A stretch of DNA of 5,937 nt from an uncultured Flavobacteriaceae bacterium (lineage in GTDB: Bacteria; Bacteroidota; Bacteroidia; Flavobacteriales; Flavobacteriaceae): assembly GCA_913044085.1 (NCBI GenBank), contig CAJWNW010000098.1, positions 1 through 5,937 of the forward strand. Reading direction: 5' to 3'. Under the pieces are notes generated by a model. The model was given only the letters and a program-made list of their open reading frames with translations, did not search any database and was not told the DNA's origin. Position 1 is the first letter of the stretch. Every line of letters starts with the position of its first letter. The position numbers were made by a program, and so were the translations under genes. This document shows positions 1 to 5,937 of this stretch, in pieces.

Positions 1-1474
1 CTCCAAAAGTCTCTACAACTGCATCGTTAAAGAAAAGCTCTATAGCATCATCACCGTTATGATTAAAATCATTTGCATTATTGTAAATCAAAACTTGATC
101 AAATACATTACTAGCATTCATATAAACATCAGCGATAGTTGCTGTAGCACCACTGGATCTGGCAACAAGAATGTGGTCTCCTGCAGATGCAGAACCTGTT
201 AGTTCTAGTTCCTCACCATCGGTTCCACCACCATTGGTAGCAACACCAATACCATAGGCACTTAAGTCTGCAATGTCTTCAGAAGCTACTAAATGAATAG
301 CTTTCAACCAAGCACCTGGAGTTGAAAAATCAATAATACCTTGTAGTGATAATGCAGGTTCAGGGTCTTCTTGCCCTTCACCATCACCCGAAGCTACCGT
401 GTTTTCGTAAGTACCTGTAGAGATTTTAAATTGATCTACCTCTACAGAACCATCACCATTTTTTGAACAAAACTGTAAAAATTTAATCACCGCACTAGGA
501 GCTAGGGTTTGTGTCGCTGCATTCCATGTAGTGGATTGGTTCGAGTCGTTAGTAGCCATGGTCAAGCCATAAGGGTTTGTAGGATTTTCATTTGGACTGC
601 CAACCCAAAAAGTTGAAGTTTTATTTATAAAATCCATGGTCGTACCAAGTGTGATTTGCTCACTGTAAATGGCTGAACTACCCAAACCTCCTTGATCTTT
701 TGAACCTCCGTATTGTACACCATTATTAAATACTAAAGATTCCACTTTAATATCACTATTGGTAGCATCATGAGTTAACTTTAATCCTGCCATTCTATGG
801 TTTGTACCATAACTAGAATTTCCAGCACCCTTTAAAAATAGTTGCTGGATTGTCCCAGTACCAGATAAATCTATGTTGTTATAAGTAATCGAAATGTGAA
901 GCTTACCGTCAACAAGGTCCGCTTCTGTTATATCAATATTCTGAAGAAAAGAACCAGAAAAACCATTTCCTGTTAAACCTCTTCCTGACTGAACTACAGA
1001 GTTAGGATCAGAAACTCCAGATTGGTCACCATTCTTTAACCAACCTAAGCTATTACCTCCGGAAGTTGAGAATCCATCTCCGTATGTTATTGCTGTTGAT
1101 CCACCAACAAAGTCACAAACTGCGATAACAGTTTCGGATAAATCACTGGAGGGATTAGTAACAGTAATTGTACCATACATTGAATTAGGATGTGGAGCAC
1201 ATTTGTAGTCGTGAGCACCAACAGTGGTAAAGGTGTGAGAGTACGTGTGACCTTGGGAAAAATAGCCTTCAACGAATCCAGGCTCGGTATTATCACCAAT
1301 TTGTTCTAAGTTGTGTGTACCAGGCCCCCAAGTCCATGTGACAGTATCACCTACTTCAATAGAGAGCTGTTGATTGACGCTATCTCCAGTAGTAGACCAG
1401 CCCAAATCATAGGATTGTTGAGCCGTCAGAATAGTCACAAAAAAAGAAAAAAGAAAAAGTAATTTTGTTTTCAT
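1..1474 (-). CDS. Secreted cupredoxin (type 1 copper) protein with lamin-tail-like domain, C-terminus cut by window edge
   Basis: An uninterrupted frame of 491 codons starts at ATG 1474-1472 and leaves the window at base 1 without a stop. Residues 1-18 form a signal peptide (MKTK, a Leu/Phe-rich core, then LTA before QQ), so the product is exported. Residues about 20-106 are a plastocyanin/azurin-type copper domain. It has GDTVTWTW (42-49), the first histidine ligand in GTHN (His54), and the ligand loop YKCAPHPNSMYGTITV with Cys92, His95 and Met99. Residues about 110-355 are rich in Gly, Ser, Thr and Asn and look like a beta-sandwich (LamG-like) region that I cannot assign firmly. An acidic linker (about 362-373, GDGEGQEDPEP) leads to a lamin-tail-like domain with KAIHLV (391-396), ADLSAYGIGVATNGGG (402-417) and NGDDAIELF (473-481). 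Such proteins in Flavobacteriia often end in a T9SS sorting domain, which is not visible here. Electron transfer or copper binding at the cell surface is inferred. The partner is unknown. Confidence 0.88.
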   Translation of the reverse strand, partial: MKTKLLFLFSFFVTILTAQQSYDLGWSTTGDSVNQQLSIEVGDTVTWTWGPGTHNLEQIGDNTEPGFVEGYFSQGHTYSHTFTTVGAHDYKCAPHPNSMYGTITVTNPSSDLSETVIAVCDFVGGSTAITYGDGFSTSGGNSLGWLKNGDQSGVSDPNSVVQSGRGLTGNGFSGSFLQNIDITEADLVDGKLHISITYNNIDLSGTGTIQQLFLKGAGNSSYGTNHRMAGLKLTHDATNSDIKVESLVFNNGVQYGGSKDQGGLGSSAIYSEQITLGTTMDFINKTSTFWVGSPNENPTNPYGLTMATNDSNQSTTWNAATQTLAPSAVIKFLQFCSKNGDGSVEVDQFKISTGTYENTVASGDGEGQEDPEPALSLQGIIDFSTPGAWLKAIHLVASEDIADLSAYGIGVATNGGGTDGEELELTGSASAGDHILVARSSGATATIADVYMNASNVFDQVLIYNNANDFNHNGDDAIELFFNDAVVETFG

Positions 1475-1523
1475 GGAATAAATTATTTTATTGTTAATTT
1501 GAATTTGTGTTTGGTTTTTGTGT

Positions 1524-1554
1524 CAAAACTACAAATATGGTTTAATTAATACAA
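1524..1554 (-). promoter_or_regulatory. Predicted Bacteroidota-type promoter of the cupredoxin gene
   Basis: Read on the minus strand, 1531-1524 is TAGTTTTG, a full match to the Bacteroidota -7 box TAnnTTTG. A TTG (1554-1552) lies 20 nt upstream and fits the -33 box. Transcription would start near 1517-1519, giving a leader of about 45 nt. The leader is A/T-rich and has no Shine-Dalgarno sequence, as is normal for this phylum. The match is by eye. AT-rich DNA gives some such matches by chance, but the placement supports it. Confidence 0.5.
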
Positions 1555-1693
1555 TTAAAGTCATTGTGAACCTATACAAAAACCATACATACATATAAAT
1601 AAAGAAGCTGTAATTTTTAATTTAATCAAAATTTTGAAATAACGCTCATTTATTAAGAGGATTGAATTAAATAACATTTTTTAATATTTATAT

Positions 1694-1718
1694 ACTAAAA
1701 ACAAGAAATTCATATTTC
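1694..1718 (-). terminator. Weak terminator-like hairpin after fabI
   Basis: On the minus strand, GAAAT (1718-1714) pairs with ATTTC (1709-1705) around a 4-nt loop (ATGA), followed at once by TTGTTTTTAG. It starts about 35 nt after the fabI stop, where a terminator is expected. The stem is only 5 bp with one G-C pair, so it may not terminate efficiently. No stronger hairpin was seen in the gap. Confidence 0.3.
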
Positions 1719-1752
1719 CGTAGAATAAAAGAGGGATGAAAAATGCTAAATA

Positions 1753-2568
1753 TTATTCATCCATAAATTTTTCCATAATGGAATCGCTAACACCCATGTT
1801 GCTAAAGCCACCGTCATTGAAGAGATTTTGCAATGTAACACGTTTTGTTAGGTCACTAAACAAAGTCAGAGTGTAATTTGCACAATCAAGTGCGGTCGCA
1901 TTTCCTAGAGGTGACATTTTTTCTGCATAAGCAATAAAACCATCAAAGCCTTTGACCCCTTTGCCTGCAGTCGTAGGCGTAGGAGATTGTGATATTGTAT
2001 TCACACGAACATTTTTGTCACGTCCAAAAAAGTATCCAAAACTACGGGCAATGCTTTCTAAATAGGCTTTATTATCGGCCATGTCGTTGTAGTCAGGAAA
2101 AACACGCTGGGCAGCCATATAAGACAAGGCAACAATACTGCCCCATTCGTTCATGGCATCGGCCTTATACAAAGTTTGCATAACCTTGTGAAAAGACATT
2201 GCAGAAACATCAGTCCCTTTTTTGGTCCAGTCGTATTTTTGGTCTGTGTAAGGGCGGCCCTTTCTCACATTGACAGACATACCAATAGAGTGTAAAACAA
2301 AATCTATTTTACCGCCTAAAATTTCCATAGATTTTTGTACTAAATTTTGCAGATCTTCTTCAGATGTTGCATCGGCGGGAATAATTTGAGAGCCAGTTTT
2401 TTTCGCCAATTTATCAATCGCACCCATACGCATCGCAATTGGTGCATTGGTCAGAACAAATGTTCCGCCTTCTTCATGAACACGTTCTGCTGTAATCCAA
2501 GCAATAGAGTTGGGATCTAAAGCCCCAAAAATGATTCCTTTTTTTCCTTTGAGTAATTGATATGACAT
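1753..2568 (-). CDS. fabI: Enoyl-[acyl-carrier-protein] reductase (FabI type)
   Basis: This 271-residue protein has the length of FabI and belongs to the short-chain dehydrogenase/reductase fold. FabI reduces trans-2-enoyl-ACP to acyl-ACP with NAD(P)H, the last step of each type II fatty-acid elongation cycle, in the cytoplasm. Visible motifs are the atypical FabI nucleotide-binding segment GIIFGALDPNSIAW (11-24), LHSIGMS (92-98), SYMAAQR (149-155), the catalytic pair Tyr160 and Lys167 with the FabI spacing Y-x6-K, VRVNTIS (187-193), and a C-terminal NDGGFS (251-256). Tyr150 and Tyr160 are 10 residues apart, like Tyr146 and Tyr156 of Escherichia coli FabI. The segment after VRVNTIS reads QSPTPTTAGKG, where E. 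coli has AGPIRTLAASG, so the cofactor/substrate loop differs. The ATG at 2568-2566 is the natural start, as it places the nucleotide-binding segment at the usual distance. The gene follows recN by 41 nt. Confusion with another SDR enzyme is unlikely given the Tyr/Tyr/Lys spacing and the C-terminus. Confidence 0.93.
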   Translation of the reverse strand: MSYQLLKGKKGIIFGALDPNSIAWITAERVHEEGGTFVLTNAPIAMRMGAIDKLAKKTGSQIIPADATSEEDLQNLVQKSMEILGGKIDFVLHSIGMSVNVRKGRPYTDQKYDWTKKGTDVSAMSFHKVMQTLYKADAMNEWGSIVALSYMAAQRVFPDYNDMADNKAYLESIARSFGYFFGRDKNVRVNTISQSPTPTTAGKGVKGFDGFIAYAEKMSPLGNATALDCANYTLTLFSDLTKRVTLQNLFNDGGFSNMGVSDSIMEKFMDE

Positions 2569-2598
2569 TGATTGATTTATTTAGTTGATATTAATGCA

Positions 2599-2606
2599 CA
2601 AATATA
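2599..2606 (-). promoter_or_regulatory. Possible -7 promoter box for fabI
   Basis: On the minus strand, 2606-2599 reads TATATTTG, matching the Bacteroidota -7 consensus TAnnTTTG, in the 41-nt gap between recN and fabI. It would give a leader of about 25 nt. No TTG lies at the right distance for a -33 box: the TTGs at 2621-2619 and 2618-2616 are only 12 and 9 nt away. It may therefore be a weak promoter or a chance match. Confidence 0.35.
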
Positions 2607-2609
2607 CCA

Positions 2610-4262
2610 TTAATTCAACAACTGCTTGGCATGAGCCTTTGCAGATGCTGTAAGATTCAAACCACCCAGCATTTGAGTAATTTCTTCCAATCGCTCTTCT
2701 GAATTTAGGTGTTTTAATTGTGTAATGGTCGTATTGTTTTTTTCTGTCTTAAAAACTTTAAAGTGAGCGTTTCCTTTAGCTGCTATTTGAGGCAAATGCG
2801 TGATGGTAAACACTTGCATGTATCGGCTCATTTCCTGCATAATAGACGCCATTTTATTGGATATTTCTCCAGAAACACCAGTGTCAATTTCATCAAACAT
2901 AATGGTTGGTAGTTGTTGATGCTTGGACAAAATAAACTTCACAGCCAACATGATCCTGGAAAGCTCCCCTCCAGAGGCTCCTTTTTTTAACGCTAAAAAC
3001 TGTCCGCCTTTATTGGCTTGTAATAAAAAAGACAAGCAATCTTTACCATTAGAAAGAAAGTTTTCTGAAGGCGTAATGTCAATTTTAAATTTCGAATGTG
3101 GCATGCCCAATTGCTTTAGTAGTGCCTCTAATTCGGATTTAAGCTTGGGTAAAACGGATTGGCGTTTATTAGTTATTTTATCAGATGTAAGTCTTAATTT
3201 ATCTGTGTTTTCGTCTAATGAAATATTTAGAGCCTTGAGACGCAGTTCATAATCCCCAAGTTGGGCCGTTTTGAGTTGCAGCGCTTTATAAACTTCGTTA
3301 AGAGCGTCTGTAGAATTAACGTTGTGCTTATTGAAAAGGTCATGAACTTTCTTTAGCTGTGTTTCAATGTTATTTAAGCGTTCCGAATCAGGATCTAAGC
3401 GGTTCAATTCAGCATCAATCTCTGAGCAAATATCATCTAATTCAATTGTAATAGTGTCCACGCGTTCGAAAATTGAACGGTAGTGAGAAGACAATGCACT
3501 CAACTTTTGAAGACGTTGTTTAAGGGCCATCAAATGCGCATTAATTCCAATATCATCAGCATTCAAACTCTGAGTTGCAAATTCTAATTCTGATTGAATT
3601 TCATCTAAGTTACTCAAAGTGTTGTAATCTGACTCCAAGGCTTCAAAATCAAGACCCAGTACATTAGAATCCTCCAGCTCCAATCTTAAAAAACTGTGAT
3701 AATCATGCTCATTTTTAGACTGTTGTTTCTGCAACTCAAGCGCCTTTATTTCCTTTTGAAGCTCTATATTTTTTGATAGCAAATCACTGTAATCTTCAAC
3801 AAGTGCTGTTGTTTTTGCCAAAGCATCTATGATTTGAAACTGAAATGCGTCTTGGGTCAAAGAAAGTGTTTCATGTTGGGAGTGAATGTCAACAAGACGG
3901 CGACCTAAAGCTAACAATAGATCCAATTTAACCGGTGAATCATTTACAAATGCTCTTGATTTACCGGATGGAAGCACTTCACGTCGGATGATTGTTTCAG
4001 ACTCGTATTCTAAATCGTATTTCTGAAAAAAAGATTGTAAATTATATACATCCAATTGAAAAACGCATTCTATGATGCTTTTTTTTGAAGGATTTTTGAT
4101 GTTTGACAAATCTATACGTTTTCCCAAAACCAATGACAAGCCACCCAATAAGATAGATTTACCCGCACCTGTTTCACCTGTTATGGTGGTCAACCCTGAG
4201 TTAAAGTCCACTTGAAGGTTTTCAATTAGAGCATAATTTTTTATGTGAAGATGAGAGAGCAA
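2610..4262 (-). CDS. recN: DNA repair protein RecN (SMC-like ATPase)
   Basis: RecN is a cytoplasmic SMC-family ATPase that acts early in recombinational repair of double-strand breaks, holding DNA ends or sister duplexes together for RecA. The 550-residue length is typical. The N-terminal ATPase half has the RecN opening MLSHLHIKNYALIENL, Walker A GETGAGKS (29-36, Lys35) and DIHSQH (125-130, a probable Q-loop with Gln129). Residues about 155-400 are rich in Leu, Glu, Lys and Gln and should form the antiparallel coiled coil. The C-terminal half has the ABC signature ASGGELSR (429-436), Walker B TIMFDEID (453-460, Asp457 and Glu458) and a switch histidine in ITHLPQ (His489). All ATPase parts are intact. 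The start is TTG (4262-4260). There is no ATG between it and the in-frame porD stop, and starting later would remove the conserved N-terminus. No LexA-type operator was recognised upstream, so expression probably comes with coaBC-porD. Confidence 0.96.
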   Translation of the reverse strand: MLSHLHIKNYALIENLQVDFNSGLTTITGETGAGKSILLGGLSLVLGKRIDLSNIKNPSKKSIIECVFQLDVYNLQSFFQKYDLEYESETIIRREVLPSGKSRAFVNDSPVKLDLLLALGRRLVDIHSQHETLSLTQDAFQFQIIDALAKTTALVEDYSDLLSKNIELQKEIKALELQKQQSKNEHDYHSFLRLELEDSNVLGLDFEALESDYNTLSNLDEIQSELEFATQSLNADDIGINAHLMALKQRLQKLSALSSHYRSIFERVDTITIELDDICSEIDAELNRLDPDSERLNNIETQLKKVHDLFNKHNVNSTDALNEVYKALQLKTAQLGDYELRLKALNISLDENTDKLRLTSDKITNKRQSVLPKLKSELEALLKQLGMPHSKFKIDITPSENFLSNGKDCLSFLLQANKGGQFLALKKGASGGELSRIMLAVKFILSKHQQLPTIMFDEIDTGVSGEISNKMASIMQEMSRYMQVFTITHLPQIAAKGNAHFKVFKTEKNNTTITQLKHLNSEERLEEITQMLGGLNLTASAKAHAKQLLN

Positions 4263-4274
4263 TGGCCAGCGTTA
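4260..4274 (-). promoter_or_regulatory. porD stop / recN TTG start junction, same frame
   Basis: Read on the minus strand, the porD stop TAA (4274-4272) is followed by CGC TGG CCA and then the recN start TTG (4262-4260), all in one frame. No Shine-Dalgarno-like sequence precedes the TTG. The 9-nt gap and weak start codon suggest that ribosomes ending porD re-initiate on recN, which would keep RecN levels low. This is inference from the layout. Confidence 0.6.
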
Positions 4275-5165
4275 AAATTTAATTTTTTGCCATTTTTTTG
4301 AATGGATTGGAGCAACTTTATTTAAAACAGAAACCAAATCGTTGATTTTGACTTTTGGTCCCGAAGAAAAAATATCTGTGATTTCATCAGCCTTGGCATC
4401 AAAAAAAGCACGAACCAGTAAGGAGTTTGGCCTACGTTTATTCAAGCTTTGAAAATTAACAATAGTCTTAGATATTACATTTTTAGCAGCTTTGGAATCG
4501 GAAGCCATAATATCTAAACCTGTACGGTGATAAGTATATAAAGCAGATCGGAATTCACTGTAGGTATTGGACATTATATTGTCTATCAAAACCCGACGGG
4601 TTTGGTCTCCTCCCTTAGGGGGCTCCCATCCTTTTGAATTTCCGCGTTGCGAATAATTAGCGATGTCTCTGGCTTGTTCGTAATATTTTTGACCGCCGTT
4701 GAGTTCAAAGGTATCTGCATCCATCCCAAGAATCATATACACATGAAATCCAATGACTGAAATGAGGTTGGATTCAAACTGGCTGGAATTAAAGTTTAAA
4801 TTTTGATATTCTAAATAATTAAAATTGAAGTCTTTATCATTGAAATTATAAACTGAAGTGCTGTAAGAGGAATTAAATACAGGTCTTACCGACTGGACTT
4901 GAATGCTGGCCTGAAAAGCATCAGAACTGTAACTTTGAATAATGATGACCATGCTACATTCAATTCGTTCATGAGTCTCATATGTTTTGTTGGTCCAACG
5001 CGTATTGTTTACAAACTCATAGAGTTGTTTTTCTAGGGTTTTAAAAACCTGAACATTTTCATTTCCAGTTTGTTGGGCATTAACAACCAAATTACAATTG
5101 AGCTCCTGAGCCAACATTGGCAAAGTAAACAACCATAAAATTAAAAAATACTTATTTTTAACCAT
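4272..5165 (-). CDS. porD: PorD family protein (DUF4835), linked to type IX secretion
   Basis: This 297-residue exported protein fits the DUF4835/PorD family, which is found in Bacteroidota and linked to the type IX secretion system. Its biochemical role is not established. Residues 1-19 form a signal peptide (Lys at 3 and 5, hydrophobic core YFLILWLFTLPML, cleavage probably after MLA before QELN), so it should act in the periplasm or at the outer membrane. Family-like segments are ELNCNLVVN (21-29), EFVNNTRWTN (50-59), the aromatic/Asn-rich NFNYLEYQNLNF (114-125), GMDADTFELNGG (147-158) followed by YYEQARDIANYSQ, and KGW (178-180). Cys24 and Cys70 are the only cysteines and could form a disulfide. 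The ATG (5165-5163) overlaps the end of coaBC by 8 nt and fits the signal peptide. I named the family from memory of these motifs and the coaBC-recN setting. No catalytic residues are recognisable. Confidence 0.85.
   Translation of the reverse strand: MVKNKYFLILWLFTLPMLAQELNCNLVVNAQQTGNENVQVFKTLEKQLYEFVNNTRWTNKTYETHERIECSMVIIIQSYSSDAFQASIQVQSVRPVFNSSYSTSVYNFNDKDFNFNYLEYQNLNFNSSQFESNLISVIGFHVYMILGMDADTFELNGGQKYYEQARDIANYSQRGNSKGWEPPKGGDQTRRVLIDNIMSNTYSEFRSALYTYHRTGLDIMASDSKAAKNVISKTIVNFQSLNKRRPNSLLVRAFFDAKADEITDIFSSGPKVKINDLVSVLNKVAPIHSKKWQKIKF
5158..5165 (-). promoter_or_regulatory. coaBC stop / porD start overlap (translational coupling)
   Basis: The minus-strand sequence ATGGTTAA holds the porD ATG (5165-5163) and, in a different frame, the coaBC stop TAA (5160-5158). 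An 8-nt overlap of this kind usually means the two genes are co-transcribed and that translation of the second depends on the first. Confidence 0.75.
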
Positions 5166-5937
5166 CGCATCTTTTTATAAGTTCAGATAAAATATCATCG
5201 GCAACTTCAGCCTTAGGTTTTAAAGGATACTTTGTTTGTTTTAATTCTTTATCAATAATAGTAATTTTATTGGTATCAACACCAAAACCAGCACCCAAAT
5301 CGTTTAAGGAATTTAGAACGATTAAATCTAAATTCTTTGATTTTAGTTTTTTTATGGCATTTTCAGTTTCAGAGTCAGTCTCTAAAGCAAAACCAACCAA
5401 AAATTGTGTTGTTTTTTGAGCCCCTAAGGAAGCTAAAATATCCTCCGTCTTTTCTAATGTTATTGATAACGTTTGGGACGTCTTTTTTATTTTGGAAAGC
5501 GATGTGTTTATTGGTCTGTAATCTGCTACTGCTGCTGATAAAATTGCGGCATCTACAGATTTAAAATACTGGTTAACAGTGTCATACATTTCTTTGGCAC
5601 TTAAAACTGGAAGGGTAGAAACACGGCTGCTATCGGCCTTGTGATGGGTGGACCCTGTAATTAGAATGACCTCAGCACCATACCTAGCAGCACTGTTAGC
5701 AATTTCAATTCCCATTTTCCCAGACGAGTGGTTGCCAATGAAGCGAACCGGATCAATGGCTTCATAGGTCGGGCCTGCGGTTACTAATATTTTTTTTCCA
5801 TAGAGTGGAAGGTTTTCTAAAATATGGGCTTCAATTGTCTCCACAATTGTCTCTGGTTCAGCCATACGACCCATACCGACCAGACCACTTGCCAAGGTAC
5901 CAAAAGCCGATGGGATTAAAATATTACCATAGGACTG
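5158..5937 (-). CDS. coaBC: CoaBC: phosphopantothenoylcysteine synthetase/decarboxylase, 5' end outside window
   Basis: The frame is open to the right edge, so the N-terminus is missing. The 260 visible residues are roughly the last two-thirds of a protein usually near 400 long. CoaBC makes 4'-phosphopantetheine for coenzyme A: CoaB joins 4'-phosphopantothenate to cysteine using CTP, and CoaC decarboxylates the product with FMN. Visible residues 1-28 are the end of the CoaC domain, ending in ASGLVGMGRMAEP (16-28), a conserved substrate-clamp segment. The whole CoaB domain follows: ILVTAGPTYEAIDPVRFIGN (50-69) with the conserved Asn69, then HSSGKMG; AAVADYRP (135-142); KIKK (149-152), the lysine motif of CoaB; VGFALET (181-187); and DLIVLN (204-209). 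A start at the in-frame TTG 5895-5893 would cut the conserved CoaC tail and is rejected. No defect is visible. It appears to lead the coaBC-porD-recN unit within this window. Confidence 0.95.
   Translation of the reverse strand, partial: QSYGNILIPSAFGTLASGLVGMGRMAEPETIVETIEAHILENLPLYGKKILVTAGPTYEAIDPVRFIGNHSSGKMGIEIANSAARYGAEVILITGSTHHKADSSRVSTLPVLSAKEMYDTVNQYFKSVDAAILSAAVADYRPINTSLSKIKKTSQTLSITLEKTEDILASLGAQKTTQFLVGFALETDSETENAIKKLKSKNLDLIVLNSLNDLGAGFGVDTNKITIIDKELKQTKYPLKPKAEVADDILSELIKRCDG

Noticed and set aside
1087..1299. Minus-strand open frame of 70 codons rich in Leu, Thr and Pro
   Set aside because: It lies inside the long cupredoxin frame on the same strand in another register. The longer frame has a signal peptide and all copper ligands, so the short one is a shadow.
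1475..1752. Gap searched for a small gene, tRNA or riboswitch
   Set aside because: It is very AT-rich with stops in all frames and no stable long-range stems. Only the promoter and weak hairpin listed as features stand out.
1989..2183. Plus-strand 64-codon frame opposite fabI
   Set aside because: It is antisense to a well-supported FabI gene, with no family resemblance and no start signals.
2718..3252. Two plus-strand frames (2718-2912 and 2923-3252) opposite recN
   Set aside because: Both are antisense to the RecN signature, Walker B and coiled-coil coding regions, and their translations resemble no family.
5337..5564. Plus-strand 75-codon Leu/Phe-rich frame that could pass for a small membrane protein
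   Set aside because: It is the complement of the CoaB domain. The hydrophobic look comes from reading Lys/Glu-rich codons on the other strand.
5893..5895. In-frame TTG as a possible coaBC start, which would give a CoaB-only protein
   Set aside because: The frame stays open upstream to the window edge and encodes the conserved CoaC tail (QSYGNILIPSAFGT before ASGL), so the true start lies outside the window.

Overview
The window looks like a chromosomal segment from a member of the Bacteroidota, most likely a marine-type Flavobacteriaceae. Four things suggest this: the DNA is AT-rich, the non-coding gaps contain Bacteroidota-style -7 promoter boxes (TAnnTTTG) and no clear Shine-Dalgarno sequences, the gene order coaBC - porD (DUF4835) - recN - fabI matches what I know of flavobacterial genomes, and porD belongs to the Bacteroidota-specific type IX secretion system (T9SS). 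Genus cannot be read from the sequence.

Every recognised gene lies on the minus strand, so transcription runs from right to left. From the right edge come the 3' two-thirds of coaBC (coenzyme A synthesis, 5' end outside the window), porD (start overlaps the coaBC stop by 8 nt), recN (TTG start only 9 nt after the porD stop and in the same frame), then a 41-nt gap with a possible promoter, and fabI (last reductive step of fatty-acid elongation). The tight spacing suggests coaBC-porD-recN is one transcription unit. fabI is either its last gene or has its own promoter.

After fabI there is a 277-nt very AT-rich gap (1475-1752). It holds a weak terminator-like hairpin close to fabI and a good Bacteroidota promoter close to the next gene. 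I see no gene or RNA in it.

The left quarter (1-1474) is one long open frame that runs off the left edge. It encodes a secreted multidomain protein: signal peptide, type 1 copper (plastocyanin-like) domain with all four ligands, a beta-rich middle region, an acidic linker, and a lamin-tail-like domain cut by the window edge. This is the least ordinary gene here. It probably ends in a T9SS C-terminal sorting domain outside the window, but that cannot be seen.

No tRNA, rRNA, CRISPR array, insertion sequence or phage gene was found. Most of the window is conserved housekeeping DNA. I do not see a new defence or mobile system.
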